This document shows, one piece after another, positions 1 to 7,613 of a stretch of 64,000 nt of DNA (positions are counted from its first letter, which is position 1; every line of letters begins with the position of its first letter). The stretch comes from Pseudoflavonifractor sp. Marseille-P3106. GTDB taxonomy: Bacteria > Bacillota > Clostridia > Oscillospirales > Oscillospiraceae. The translations under genes were made by a program, and so were the position numbers. Location: the NCBI GenBank assembly GCA_900169975.1, contig LT827126.1:682001-746000 (forward strand), read 5' to 3'. The notes below the pieces were generated by a model. It was not told the DNA's origin. It did no database searches and was given only the letters and a program-made list of their open reading frames with translations.

Positions 1-92
1 CCTGCGGGCAGCATGGCCCGCAGGGTACAGTAATTGTGCTCCAGATTTTTCAGATCGATCTCCGCCCAGGTGCGGCGTTCTTCCGTGTTCAT
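1..92 (-). CDS. alr: Alanine racemase, N-terminal fragment (runs off the window)
   Basis: Only the first 30 codons are inside the window. The reverse strand from the ATG at 92 reads MNTEERRTWAEIDLKNLEHN, followed by a leucine-rich stretch ending in MLPA. The TWAEIDL-x-NLxHN pattern is the typical start of the PLP-dependent alanine racemase, which makes D-alanine for peptidoglycan; the PLP lysine lies about 20 residues further on, beyond the edge. The gene is last in a leftward series after the NAD(P)HX repair gene and a lipoprotein, an order often seen in Bacillota (nnr, lipoprotein, alr). A weak GAAAG precedes the start. Too little is visible to exclude another fold-type III PLP enzyme. Confidence 0.8.
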   Translation of the reverse strand, partial: MNTEERRTWAEIDLKNLEHNYCTLRAMLPA

Positions 93-144
93 CGTATCAC
101 GCTTTCTGTTTGATCTTCCAGTCTCAAAAAATGGTGTATCCCAC

Positions 145-747
145 TCAAGCGGGCCCTGTCAGGGTGAAATTTACCGCCTCGCAGGTGACCACAGTGAATC
201 CATCGCTGCTGATCTCCCCCCGCAGGAGGGCCCCGGTATCCGGCTGAAACCAAAGCTGTGTCTCCACCCCGCTTCCCGGTTCCTCCTCCGGGTCCCGGCT
301 GGTGACGTGGAGCCGCTGCGCTCCGTCCCAGTCCTCCAGCGCACATTCGGCCAGAAATCCCTCCCGGGCACAGGTGAGCAGCGCAGGAACGGCATCCACC
401 GGCGTCAGCCCCGCCCCGTCCAGTTCCCCGGTCTCCACCATGACCCCGTCATACTCCAGCACAGTCTCACCGTTGGCGATCCGAGCAACCGTGCCCGCCA
501 CATTTTCCGGCGCGGTGAGGGTGAGGCAGGTCTCCCCTTCCTTCTCCCAGGTCAGATCCACGCCGTAAACGTACACCCGCTGTCCGTAGTCAGCGGTAAG
601 TTCCAGATGTCCCGCGCAGGCGGTCATCTCCAGATAGCGGCTCCGAACCTCCAGAGCCAGGGCCTCCGCCTCGTTCCCGCCCCCACCGCCGCAGGCAGCC
701 AAAGGAAGGACGAGGGTCATCATCAGTGCGCAAAGACCTCTGCGCAC
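145..747 (-). CDS. Small secreted lipoprotein, possibly LolA/MucB-like
   Basis: A 200-residue protein with a GTG start behind a strong AAGGAGGG site. The N-terminus (MRRGLCALMMTLVLPLAACG) is a lipoprotein signal with lipobox LAAC, so Cys19 would be lipidated and the mature protein anchored outside the membrane, followed by a Gly-rich linker. The rest is soluble, with alternating beta-like stretches and motifs such as GVDLTWEKEGE and LWFQPDTGALLRGE that resemble the LolA/outer-membrane-lipoprotein-sorting fold found in many Bacillota lipoproteins located between nnr and alr. That fold assignment is inference. It starts 12 bp after the nnr stop and is probably cotranscribed with nnr and alr. 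Exact function unknown. Confidence 0.75.
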   Translation of the reverse strand: MRRGLCALMMTLVLPLAACGGGGGNEAEALALEVRSRYLEMTACAGHLELTADYGQRVYVYGVDLTWEKEGETCLTLTAPENVAGTVARIANGETVLEYDGVMVETGELDGAGLTPVDAVPALLTCAREGFLAECALEDWDGAQRLHVTSRDPEEEPGSGVETQLWFQPDTGALLRGEISSDGFTVVTCEAVNFTLTGPA

Positions 748-759
748 GTTGAACCCTCC

Positions 760-2286
760 TTAAAAACGTTTGGTGGTCAATGGAATTTTCCGAATCAGGT
801 CGGATGGACTCATACCGTACTCTCCGAACTCCTCCGCCGCCAGATCCCCCGCCTGACCATGGAGACACACCGCCGCGGGCACTGCCTGACGGATGGTGAG
901 CCCCTGGGCCATCAGGGAGACGATCATCCCCGCCAGGATGTCCCCTGAACCGCCCTTGGCCATGCCCGGATTACCGGTGGTGTTGATGTAGGTCCTTCCG
1001 TCGGGGAAGGCGGTAATGGTGCGGTGGCCCTTGAGCACCAGCACGCAGCCGTGCTCGGCAGCGAACGACCGGGCCGCGCCCAGCCGGTCCCCGCCGGACA
1101 GGTCCCCGCCCAGCCGGACAAACTCCCCGTCGTGGGGGGTGAGCACCGTGGCAAGTCCCTGCCTGGCGTCCAGCACATCTATATGCCCCATCAGCGCATT
1201 TATGCCGTCGGCGTCCAGCACCACCGGCCGCTCCGTGTGGGCCAGGATATAGCGGACGACTGCCCCCGCCCCGTTGGTTCGGCTGAGACCGGGGCCGATC
1301 AGGGCCACATCGCTGGCGGCGATCCGGCTGAGGGCCTGCTCTGTGGAATCCAGCGCCAGCGCACCGTCTTTTCCGGCAGGCAGCGGGTAAGGCATGGCCA
1401 CGTCCAGCTTCTGTGCCACCACAGGCCAGATGGGGGCCGGGACCTCCAGCGTCACAAGACCCGCTCCGGTGCGCACCGCAGCCTTCGCAGCCAGGACGGG
1501 CGCCCCCGAATAGCCCACGCTGCCGCCCAGGATACACACCCGGCCGAAGCTGCCCTTGTGGGCGTCCCTCGCCCGGTGAGGCAGCCGGATATCCTCCGGA
1601 ACGGTGGACCATGTGTCCCACTCAAGCGCATCCAGCATGGACTGGGGAACGCCGATCTGTGCCACGGTCAGAGAGCCGGTGCAGATCTGCCCCTTGCCCA
1701 CAAAGTGGCCTGCCTGGGGGCAGGTAAAGGTCACGGTGGCGTCGGCCTGGACGGCCACTCCCAGGATACGGCCGGTGTCAGCCTCCACGCCGCTGGGAAT
1801 GTCGGCGGAGAGCACCGGGATGTCGGCGGAATTCATCATATGGATGGCGGTGGCAAAGTCCCCCGTCACAGGCCGGATCAGCCCGGTTCCCAGCAGCGCG
1901 TCCAGTAACACCCCCGCCTCCAGAGCCCAGGCTGCGAAGCTGGGGTCGGCATCGGAAAAGGGCTCCAGGCGAAGCCCCTCCTCCGCCAAACGGGACTCCA
2001 TGGCCCGGCAGTCCGGGGTCATCCGGTCCCGGTCCCCCACCAGAACGGCCCGAACTTCCACGCCGGACCGGCGGAGCAGCCTGGCAGCGGCAACGCCGTC
2101 TCCTCCATTGTTTCCGGGACCGCAGAACACAACGGCTCTGGGGACGCTCTGCCGCTCCAAATACTCCATAGCCCTCTCGGCCAGAGCCTCAGCGGCGTGC
2201 TCCATCAGTTCCAGGGAGGAGATCCCCCCGGTCTCGATGGCCTGCCGGTCCAAATCCCTCATCCGCGCGGCGGTAGCGATGCGCAT
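760..2286 (-). CDS. nnr: Bifunctional NAD(P)H-hydrate epimerase / ADP-dependent NAD(P)H-hydrate dehydratase
   Basis: A two-domain metabolite-repair enzyme of 508 residues. The N-terminal YjeF_N epimerase half (about 1-210) interconverts R- and S-NAD(P)HX and shows the GPGNNGGDG motif. The C-terminal ribokinase-like half (about 225-505) dehydrates S-NAD(P)HX using ADP and shows HKGSFGRV, GPGLSR and the C-terminal GNPGMAKGGSGD signature. Length matches the fused family. An upstream extension is open, but the ATG at 2286 has an AAGGAGAT site at proper distance and begins at the conserved MRIATAARMRDLDRQ, so I chose it. A sigma-A-type promoter lies just upstream (2327-2355). It leads the operon with the lipoprotein and alr. 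Confidence 0.95.
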   Translation of the reverse strand: MRIATAARMRDLDRQAIETGGISSLELMEHAAEALAERAMEYLERQSVPRAVVFCGPGNNGGDGVAAARLLRRSGVEVRAVLVGDRDRMTPDCRAMESRLAEEGLRLEPFSDADPSFAAWALEAGVLLDALLGTGLIRPVTGDFATAIHMMNSADIPVLSADIPSGVEADTGRILGVAVQADATVTFTCPQAGHFVGKGQICTGSLTVAQIGVPQSMLDALEWDTWSTVPEDIRLPHRARDAHKGSFGRVCILGGSVGYSGAPVLAAKAAVRTGAGLVTLEVPAPIWPVVAQKLDVAMPYPLPAGKDGALALDSTEQALSRIAASDVALIGPGLSRTNGAGAVVRYILAHTERPVVLDADGINALMGHIDVLDARQGLATVLTPHDGEFVRLGGDLSGGDRLGAARSFAAEHGCVLVLKGHRTITAFPDGRTYINTTGNPGMAKGGSGDILAGMIVSLMAQGLTIRQAVPAAVCLHGQAGDLAAEEFGEYGMSPSDLIRKIPLTTKRF

Positions 2287-2326
2287 GGCGGATATCTCCT
2301 TTCCTTCGACAAAAGTCGTGACCCAT

Positions 2327-2355
2327 ATTATAACGCTTGCGGAAACAAACCGCAA
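2327..2355 (-). promoter_or_regulatory. Sigma-A-type promoter for nnr
   Basis: On the reverse strand TTGCGG, 17 bp, TATAAT; about 40 bp upstream of the nnr start. It lies back to back with the rightward pheST promoter. Confidence 0.7.
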
Positions 2356-2395
2356 GCCGGGAAAGGTCGTTTTCACAGGTTTGGGAAAACAGGAC

Positions 2396-2424
2396 TTGCT
2401 TTTTTTCTTCCAATGTGATATAAA
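2396..2424 (+). promoter_or_regulatory. Promoter of the pheST T-box transcript
   Basis: TTGCTT (2396-2401), 17 bp spacer, TATAAA (2419-2424). It sits immediately before the structured T-box leader, which is the expected place. Confidence 0.6.
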
Positions 2425-2434
2425 AGGCTTTGTA

Positions 2435-2690
2435 TAAACGCGAGGAAGGGGAAAATAGCGCCCCGCCGCCAGTCAGAGAAGGCCGCCCACCGGCTGAGAG
2501 GGGCCTATGGCGCAAGCGCTTGGTTCGCCCCGGAGCGGCCGTGGAGACACGGACGGCGGCAGGCCGTTAGCTCCTGCATGAGTGTGCACGGTTTCGTGTA
2601 AACGCGGGTGGTACCGCGGAAGGTTTGCCTTTCGTCCCGATCCAGGGAGGGAAGGCTTTTTTATTGCCTTTTTTCTGCGAAAAACGCCGC
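2435..2690 (+). promoter_or_regulatory. T-box riboswitch (tRNA-Phe sensing) ahead of pheST
   Basis: The hallmark antiterminator sequence GGGTGGTACCGCGGAA lies at about 2605-2621. Stem I begins around 2440, with an AGAGA/GGCTGAGAG distal element around 2475-2500. The likely specifier codon is TTC (Phe) at 2524-2526, in the context GGTTCGCCCC whose CCCC pairs with the GGGG at the base of stem I. A 12-bp terminator with one mismatch (2627-2656) and a T run follow. By family knowledge, uncharged tRNA-Phe stabilises the antiterminator and lets transcription enter pheS. The specifier assignment was done by eye from the fold. Confidence 0.93.
2627..2662 (+). terminator. Conditional terminator of the Phe T-box
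   Basis: Arms GCCTTTCGTCCC and GGGAGGGAAGGC pair with one G-G mismatch and one G-T pair, followed by six T. It directly follows the T-box sequence and would be mutually exclusive with the antiterminator. Confidence 0.85.
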
Positions 2691-2707
2691 AAAGGAGAAC
2701 GATCACA

Positions 2708-3733
2708 ATGAAGGAAACACTGGAACGTATCCGCCGGGAGGCTCTGGAAGCCCTGGAGCAGACCGGCGCCGCTCAGGACCTGGACGCCCTGCGGGTCAAG
2801 TACCTGGGCAAGAAGGGCGAGCTCACCGCCGTCCTCAAGCAGATGGGCCGTCTCTCCGCCGAGGAGCGCCCCGCCATGGGACAGCTGGCCAACGAGGTGC
2901 GCGCCGCGGTGGAGACCGCCCTGGAATCCCGGGCCAGAAAGCTGGAAGCCGCCGCGCTGGAGGCCAAGCTCCGGCTGGAGGCCGTGGATGTGACCATTCC
3001 CGGCGAGGAGCCCGTCCTGGGCCACAAGCACCCTATGTATATCGCCCTGGATGAGATCAAGGACATCTTCGTGGGCATGGGCTTCACGGTGCTGGACGGC
3101 ACCGAGGTGGAGCTGGCCGAGTACAACTTCGACAAGCTCAACGCCGAGGAGGGCCACCCATCCCGGGACTGGTCCGACACCTTCTACTTCGACACGGACA
3201 GCCGGGTGATGCTGCGCAGCCAGACCTCTCCCATGCAGGTCCACGCCATGGAGACCATGGAGCTGCCCATCCGTATCCTGGCCCCCGGCCGGGTCTACCG
3301 CAAGGACGAGGTGGACGCCACCCACTCCCCCATGTTCCACCAGGTGGAGGGCATGGCCATCGACAAGGGAATCACCATGGCCGACCTCAAGGGCACCCTG
3401 AACGCCGTCATGGAGCAACTCTTCGGCAAGGGCACCGTCACCCGCTTCCGCCCCCACCACTTCCCCTTCACCGAGCCCTCCTGCGAGATGGACGTGCAGT
3501 GTCACAAGTGCGGCGGCGCGGGCTGTCCCACCTGCAAGGGCGAGGGCTGGATCGAGGTACTGGGCGCGGGCATGATCCATCCCCACGTGCTGGAGATGGC
3601 CGGCATCGACCCCGAGGTATACAGCGGCTGGGCCTTCGGCATGGGGCTGGAGCGGCTGGCCATGCGCCGGTTCAAGATCGCCGACCTGCGGCTCATCTTT
3701 GAAAACGACACCCGGTTCCTGGAACAGTTTTGA
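2708..3733 (+). CDS. pheS: Phenylalanine--tRNA ligase, alpha subunit
   Basis: A 341-residue class II synthetase subunit; with PheT it charges tRNA-Phe as an alpha2-beta2 enzyme in the cytoplasm. An N-terminal coiled-coil arm (1-90) precedes the catalytic core, with motif 1 GHKHPMYIALDEIKDIF, motif 2 around GRVYRKDEVDATHSPMFHQ, and motif 3 near the end as AFGMGLERLAMRRF. A Cys-rich insertion CHKCGGAGCPTCKG before motif 3 is common in bacterial PheS. Start: the ATG at 2708 follows AAAGGAGAACGATCACA, although the frame is open further upstream through the T-box. pheT follows after 18 bp. Confidence 0.98.
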   Translation: MKETLERIRREALEALEQTGAAQDLDALRVKYLGKKGELTAVLKQMGRLSAEERPAMGQLANEVRAAVETALESRARKLEAAALEAKLRLEAVDVTIPGEEPVLGHKHPMYIALDEIKDIFVGMGFTVLDGTEVELAEYNFDKLNAEEGHPSRDWSDTFYFDTDSRVMLRSQTSPMQVHAMETMELPIRILAPGRVYRKDEVDATHSPMFHQVEGMAIDKGITMADLKGTLNAVMEQLFGKGTVTRFRPHHFPFTEPSCEMDVQCHKCGGAGCPTCKGEGWIEVLGAGMIHPHVLEMAGIDPEVYSGWAFGMGLERLAMRRFKIADLRLIFENDTRFLEQF

Positions 3734-3751
3734 GAAAGGAGGCCACACGAT

Positions 3752-6151
3752 ATGAATCTCTCCCGTGAATGGCTCAATGAATTTGTGAAAGTGGATGCCT
3801 CCGACAAGGAATTTGACGAGGCCATGACCCTCTCCGGCTCCAAGGTGGAAGTCACCCAGGTCCCCGGCGAGGAGATCAAAAACGTAGTGGTGGGCCGTGT
3901 GCTCTCTCTGGTCCGCCACCCCAACTCCGACCATATGTGGATCTGTCAGGTCGACGTGGGGGATGCCGAGCCGGTGCAGATCGTCACCGGCGCCCAGAAC
4001 CTCCACGAGGGCGACCTGGTCCCCGTGGCCAAGGACAACTCCTGGCTCCCCGGCGGCGTTCACATCACCCGGGGCAATCTCCGGGGGGAGAAGTCCAAGG
4101 GGATGATGTGCTCCTACAAGGAGCTGGGCATGACCGACCACGACTGGCCCTTCAGCGTGGTGGACGGCATTTTCCTGCTGGAATCCGACCCCGATCTGAA
4201 AGCCATGGGCCTGAAGCCCGGAGACGACATCCGCGCCCCGCTGGGTCTGGACGACCATGTCGTCGAATTTGAGATCACCCCCAACCGCCCCGACTGCCTG
4301 TCCGTCATCGGTCTGGCCCGGGAGGCGGCAGCCACCTTCGGCGGAACGCTGACCCTTCACGAGCCAGTGGTCAAGGGCGGTGGCCCGGGCAGCCTCCCTG
4401 AGTTGCTGGACGTGGAGACCCCCGATCCCGAACTGTGCCCCCGCTATTCCGCCCGGATGGTCCGCAACGTGAAGATCGCCCCGTCCCCTCTCTGGATGCG
4501 GCGGCGGCTGCGCTCCATGGGCGTGCGCCCCATCAACAACATCGTGGACATCACCAACTACGTCATGCTGGAGTACGGCCAGCCCATGCACGCCTTCGAC
4601 TATCGCTATGTCAAGGGCGGCAAGATCATCGTCCGCCGGGCCAAGGAGGGAGAGGAGCTCACCACCCTGGACGGCGCTGTCCGGAAGCTGAACGCCAATC
4701 ACCTGGTCATCGCCGACGAGCACCGGGCCGTGGGCCTGGCGGGCATCATGGGCGGCGAGAACAGCGAGATCGCGGCCGACACCACCGACGTGGTCTTTGA
4801 ATCCGCCAACTTTGACGGAACCTGCATCCGCAAGGGCGCTCTGGCCCTTGGCATGCGCACAGAGGCCAGCGCCAAGTTTGAAAAGGGGCTCGACCCCATG
4901 AACACCCTCCCCGCCGTCAACCGCGCCTGCGAGCTGGTGGAGCTGCTGGGGGCCGGCGAGGTGGTGGACGGCGCCATCGACCTGCTCAACCATGTCCCCC
5001 ATCCCACCGTTCTCAAGCTGGAGCCTGAGAAGATCAACGCCCTGCTGGGCACCGACGTCCCCCGGGCGGAGATGGTCTCCATTCTGGAGAAGCTGGACTT
5101 CCGGATCGACGGCGACGACGTCACCGTCCCCTCCTACCGGAGCGATGTCAAGCGCATGGCCGACCTGGCCGAGGAAATAGCCCGGTACCACGGCTACAAC
5201 AACATCCCCGTCACTCTCATGAAGGGACAGACCACCCAGGGCGGCTACTCCCCCGCCCAACAGGCCGAGCGGGCGCTGGGCGAGACCTGCCGTGCCCTGG
5301 GCTTTGACGAGATCATCACCTACTCCTTCATCAGCCCCACCTACTACGACAAGATCCGCTGGGCTTCCGACGATCCCCGCCGCAAGTCCCTGAAGATCTG
5401 CAACCCCCTGGGCGAGGACACTTCCATCATGCGCACCTCGGTCCTCCCCTCCATGCTGGAAATTCTCACCCGGAATTACAACTTCCGCAACAAGTCCGCC
5501 CGCCTCTATGAGCTGGGCCGCATCTATCTGGCGCGGCCCGACGGCATGGCCGACGAGCCCAAGATCCTCTCCCTGGGCGCTTACGGCAGTGAGATGGACT
5601 TCTTCACTCTGAAGGGAGATATCCAGGCCATCCTGCGCCGGTTCCGGGTGCAGAACGTCTCCTTCCGCCCGGTGATTGACAATCCCTCCTATCACCCCGG
5701 CCGCTGCGCCCAGGTACTGGCGGGTGAGACCGTTCTGGGCGTCCTTGGACAGATCCACCCTTTGGCGGCTCAAAACTACGGCGTGGACGCTCCTCTCTAC
5801 TGCGCCGAGCTGAGCTTTGACGCTCTCTTCGCCGCCCGGGGCGCGGACGCCGAGTACAAGCCTCTGCCCAAGTTCCCCGCCGTCACCCGGGACATTGCCG
5901 TGGTCTGTGATGAAGCCGTCACCGTTGGGGCCCTGGAAGCCTGCATCCGCAAGGGGGCCAAGGGCCTGCTCAAGGATGCCGCCCTTTTCGACATCTACCG
6001 GGGCAAGGGCGTGGCCGAGGGAAAGAAGAGCGTCGCCTTCAATCTGATCCTCCGCGCCGACGACCGCAGCCTCACCGCCGAGGAGGCCGACGCCGACGTC
6101 AAGAGCATTCTGCAGACTCTGGAGCGGGAGCTGAACGCCGTCCTGCGCTGA
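3752..6151 (+). CDS. pheT: Phenylalanine--tRNA ligase, beta subunit
   Basis: A 799-residue beta subunit of full family length. Order: N-terminal tRNA-binding OB/EMAP-like domain (about 40-150, VVVGRVLSLVRHPNSDH), B3/B4 editing domain (about 200-400, with the RPINNIVDITNYVMLEYGQP segment), B5 domain (about 405-475), the catalytically inactive class II-like core (about 490-690), and the C-terminal ferredoxin-fold anticodon-binding domain (about 705-799, KFPAVTRDIAVVCDE). Start behind AAAGGAGGCCACACGAT, 18 bp after pheS, so the two are translated from one message under the T-box. Confidence 0.98.
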   Translation: MNLSREWLNEFVKVDASDKEFDEAMTLSGSKVEVTQVPGEEIKNVVVGRVLSLVRHPNSDHMWICQVDVGDAEPVQIVTGAQNLHEGDLVPVAKDNSWLPGGVHITRGNLRGEKSKGMMCSYKELGMTDHDWPFSVVDGIFLLESDPDLKAMGLKPGDDIRAPLGLDDHVVEFEITPNRPDCLSVIGLAREAAATFGGTLTLHEPVVKGGGPGSLPELLDVETPDPELCPRYSARMVRNVKIAPSPLWMRRRLRSMGVRPINNIVDITNYVMLEYGQPMHAFDYRYVKGGKIIVRRAKEGEELTTLDGAVRKLNANHLVIADEHRAVGLAGIMGGENSEIAADTTDVVFESANFDGTCIRKGALALGMRTEASAKFEKGLDPMNTLPAVNRACELVELLGAGEVVDGAIDLLNHVPHPTVLKLEPEKINALLGTDVPRAEMVSILEKLDFRIDGDDVTVPSYRSDVKRMADLAEEIARYHGYNNIPVTLMKGQTTQGGYSPAQQAERALGETCRALGFDEIITYSFISPTYYDKIRWASDDPRRKSLKICNPLGEDTSIMRTSVLPSMLEILTRNYNFRNKSARLYELGRIYLARPDGMADEPKILSLGAYGSEMDFFTLKGDIQAILRRFRVQNVSFRPVIDNPSYHPGRCAQVLAGETVLGVLGQIHPLAAQNYGVDAPLYCAELSFDALFAARGADAEYKPLPKFPAVTRDIAVVCDEAVTVGALEACIRKGAKGLLKDAALFDIYRGKGVAEGKKSVAFNLILRADDRSLTAEEADADVKSILQTLERELNAVLR

Positions 6152-6204
6152 GTCCCCACAGGATGCTGTCAAGATGAAGGTTTTATAAATTTTCCCGTTA
6201 GCCC

Positions 6205-6233
6205 TTTACAGATGGCCTTTTTTCGAGTACAAT
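6205..6233 (+). promoter_or_regulatory. Promoter of ireB
   Basis: TTTACA, 17 bp, TACAAT; about 33 bp before the ireB ATG. The surrounding bases are A+T-rich compared with the flanking genes. Confidence 0.65.
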
Positions 6234-6265
6234 TCAAGCATGAGACCGACGGGAGGTGTGCCCAC

Positions 6266-6517
6266 ATGGACGAGCTTGATTTTACCAGAAAGTTTAACAT
6301 CCGCTATGAGAAAGACCAGGAGATCAAGACCATTTTGACCTCTGTCTACGACTCTCTCAAGCAAAAAGGATATGACCCCATCAATCAGATCGTGGGATAC
6401 ATCCTCTCAGAGGATCCCACTTATATCACCAACTATAACAATGCCCGCGCCCTCATCCGCAAGCTGGATCGGGACGAGCTGCTCCAGGAACTGGTCAAAC
6501 AGTATCTCTCCGAGTAA
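6266..6517 (+). CDS. ireB: IreB family regulatory phosphoprotein (UPF0297)
   Basis: An 83-residue cytoplasmic protein. It matches the IreB/YrzL family end to end: N-terminal MDELDFTRKF, then EKDQEIKTILTSVYDSL, KGYDPINQIVGYILSEDPTY and ITNYNNARALIRKLDRDEL. In Enterococcus the homolog is a substrate of the PASTA kinase IreK and influences cephalosporin resistance; that role is family knowledge, not visible here. The ATG at 6266 follows GGGAGGTGTGCCCAC and gives the conserved start, so the longer open frame from 6212 was rejected. In many Bacillota the partner ruvX follows, but here a strong hairpin and a TraX-like gene come next. Confidence 0.95.
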   Translation: MDELDFTRKFNIRYEKDQEIKTILTSVYDSLKQKGYDPINQIVGYILSEDPTYITNYNNARALIRKLDRDELLQELVKQYLSE

Positions 6518-6531
6518 GAACAGACACCTTG

Positions 6532-6564
6532 AATGGCGCGCTCCTCCGGGGGCGCGCCATTTTT
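6532..6564 (+). terminator. Terminator after ireB
   Basis: Perfect 10-bp stem AATGGCGCGC / GCGCGCCATT followed by T residues, 15 bp after the ireB stop. The traX-like start codon comes about 16 bp later, so that gene would depend on read-through or on a promoter I cannot see. Confidence 0.85.
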
Positions 6565-6579
6565 GAAAGCAGGTGACCC

Positions 6580-7338
6580 ATGGACGCTACCAAACTGAAA
6601 TATCTGGCCGCCCTCTCCATGCTGCTGGACCACATCGGGGCCGTTTTTCTGCCCAGCGGCTCAGCCCTCTATCTGGCGCTGCGTCTGGCCGGCCGGCTGG
6701 CCTTCCCGGTCTTTGCCTGGTTCCTGGCCGAGGGCTGCCGCAAAAGCGGTAACCGAAAGAACTACCTGCTCCGTCTGGGTCTGTTCGCCCTGGTCAGCGA
6801 GGGGCCCTACCTGCTGGTCTTCCATGCGGGAGGCGGACGGGCTTCGGTGCTGGTGACTTTTTTCCTGGCGGCGGGGGCCATGCTGCTCTTCGAGCGGCTG
6901 CGTCCCAGCCTACCGCTTCCCACCGCCCTGCTCCCTCTGCTGGGTGCCCTGGTGCTGGCCGGGCTTCTGGGGTCGGACTACGGCTTCCCGGGGGTCCTGC
7001 TTGTGGCCGGGCTCTATCTTCTGGGGGAAGAACGGCAGAAAAAGCTTCTCTTTTTGGGACTGTGGTGTGGGGGCTTCTATCTGCTTTGGCAGCCGGCAGC
7101 CGGCCTTCTGGCCTGGCTCCCCGCCGGGCTTTGGACGCCCCGGTTCAGAGAACTCGTGACGGGCTATCTTCTGCGGAACCTTCTGCCTCAGTTGGGATAC
7201 GCGCTGGCCGCCGGGCTGTCCCTCCCGCTGCTGGCCCGGTACAGCGGTGCCCGGGGTGCAGGTCACCGCTGGTTCTTCTACTGGTTTTACCCTCTGCATC
7301 TGCTGATCCTCTTTCTACTCTCCCGGATTTTTTTCTAG
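6580..7338 (+). CDS. TraX family membrane protein
   Basis: A 252-residue, very hydrophobic protein with about eight predicted membrane spans. The N-terminus (KLKYLAALSMLLDHIG) and the segment GRLAFPVFAWFLAEGCRKSG, with a second motif FFYWFYPLHLLILFLL near the C-terminus, are the signatures of the TraX family. TraX of the F plasmid N-acetylates pilin, and chromosomal copies in clostridia have no established substrate. The YPLHL histidine is the residue most typical of the family. No conjugation genes are nearby, so a transfer role is unlikely. Start behind AAAGCAGGTGACCC. Confidence 0.85.
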   Translation: MDATKLKYLAALSMLLDHIGAVFLPSGSALYLALRLAGRLAFPVFAWFLAEGCRKSGNRKNYLLRLGLFALVSEGPYLLVFHAGGGRASVLVTFFLAAGAMLLFERLRPSLPLPTALLPLLGALVLAGLLGSDYGFPGVLLVAGLYLLGEERQKKLLFLGLWCGGFYLLWQPAAGLLAWLPAGLWTPRFRELVTGYLLRNLLPQLGYALAAGLSLPLLARYSGARGAGHRWFFYWFYPLHLLILFLLSRIFF

Positions 7339-7393
7339 GAGAGGTATCTTTTCCCTCCTCCTCCGGCATACTGGAGGAAGAGGTGAAGTAAAT

Positions 7394-7546
7394 ATGTCAT
7401 CGGTATCTCCTTCCATCCGCGCCAAATTCGACTCCATGCCGCCGGAGCTCCAGCAGGCCGTTTTGGCCCTGGACGTCAAGCTGGAGACCATGGGCGACCT
7501 GATGTCCTGCCTGGAACGCATCATCGCCCAGGACGAAAAGAAATAG
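7394..7546 (+). CDS. Small conserved-looking protein, 50 residues
   Basis: Begins MSSVSPSIRAKFDSMPPELQ and continues as an amphipathic, helix-rich sequence ending in ERIIAQDEKK. The start has a good GGAGGAAGAGGTGAAG site, and the stop is followed by a strong terminator, so it is arranged like a real gene. It has no signal peptide, membrane span or cysteine pair (a single Cys39). It lies 55 bp downstream of the TraX-like gene and may be cotranscribed with it. I do not recognise a named family. Similar short, leucine-rich, two-helix proteins occur in Oscillospiraceae genomes, but I cannot assign a function. Confidence 0.7.
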   Translation: MSSVSPSIRAKFDSMPPELQQAVLALDVKLETMGDLMSCLERIIAQDEKK

Positions 7547-7560
7547 CTTTCAACCCCCCA

Positions 7561-7611
7561 AAAAGATCCCCGGCGGCAGACCGTATTTCTGCCGCCGGGG
7601 GATCTTTTTTT
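7561..7611. terminator. Bidirectional terminator
   Basis: Long hairpin (arms AAAAGATCCCCGGCGGCAGA and TCTGCCGCCGGGGGATCTTT) with A-rich left and T-rich right flanks. It serves both the 50-residue ORF on the plus strand and the hydrolase on the minus strand. Confidence 0.9.
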
Positions 7612-7613
7612 CA

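Noticed and set aside
2567-6172. A 1201-codon open frame antisense to pheS and pheT, and similarly long antisense frames over valS (933 codons) and smc (1121 codons)
   Set aside because: In GC-rich DNA the frame opposite a strong coding frame is often stop-free. These products are low-complexity Gly/His/Leu-rich sequence without motifs, while the sense strands encode textbook proteins with start signals.
6580-7338. TraX-like gene as a sign of a conjugative element
   Set aside because: No relaxase, type IV secretion, integrase or attachment repeats are nearby. Chromosomal TraX-family genes are common in clostridia.
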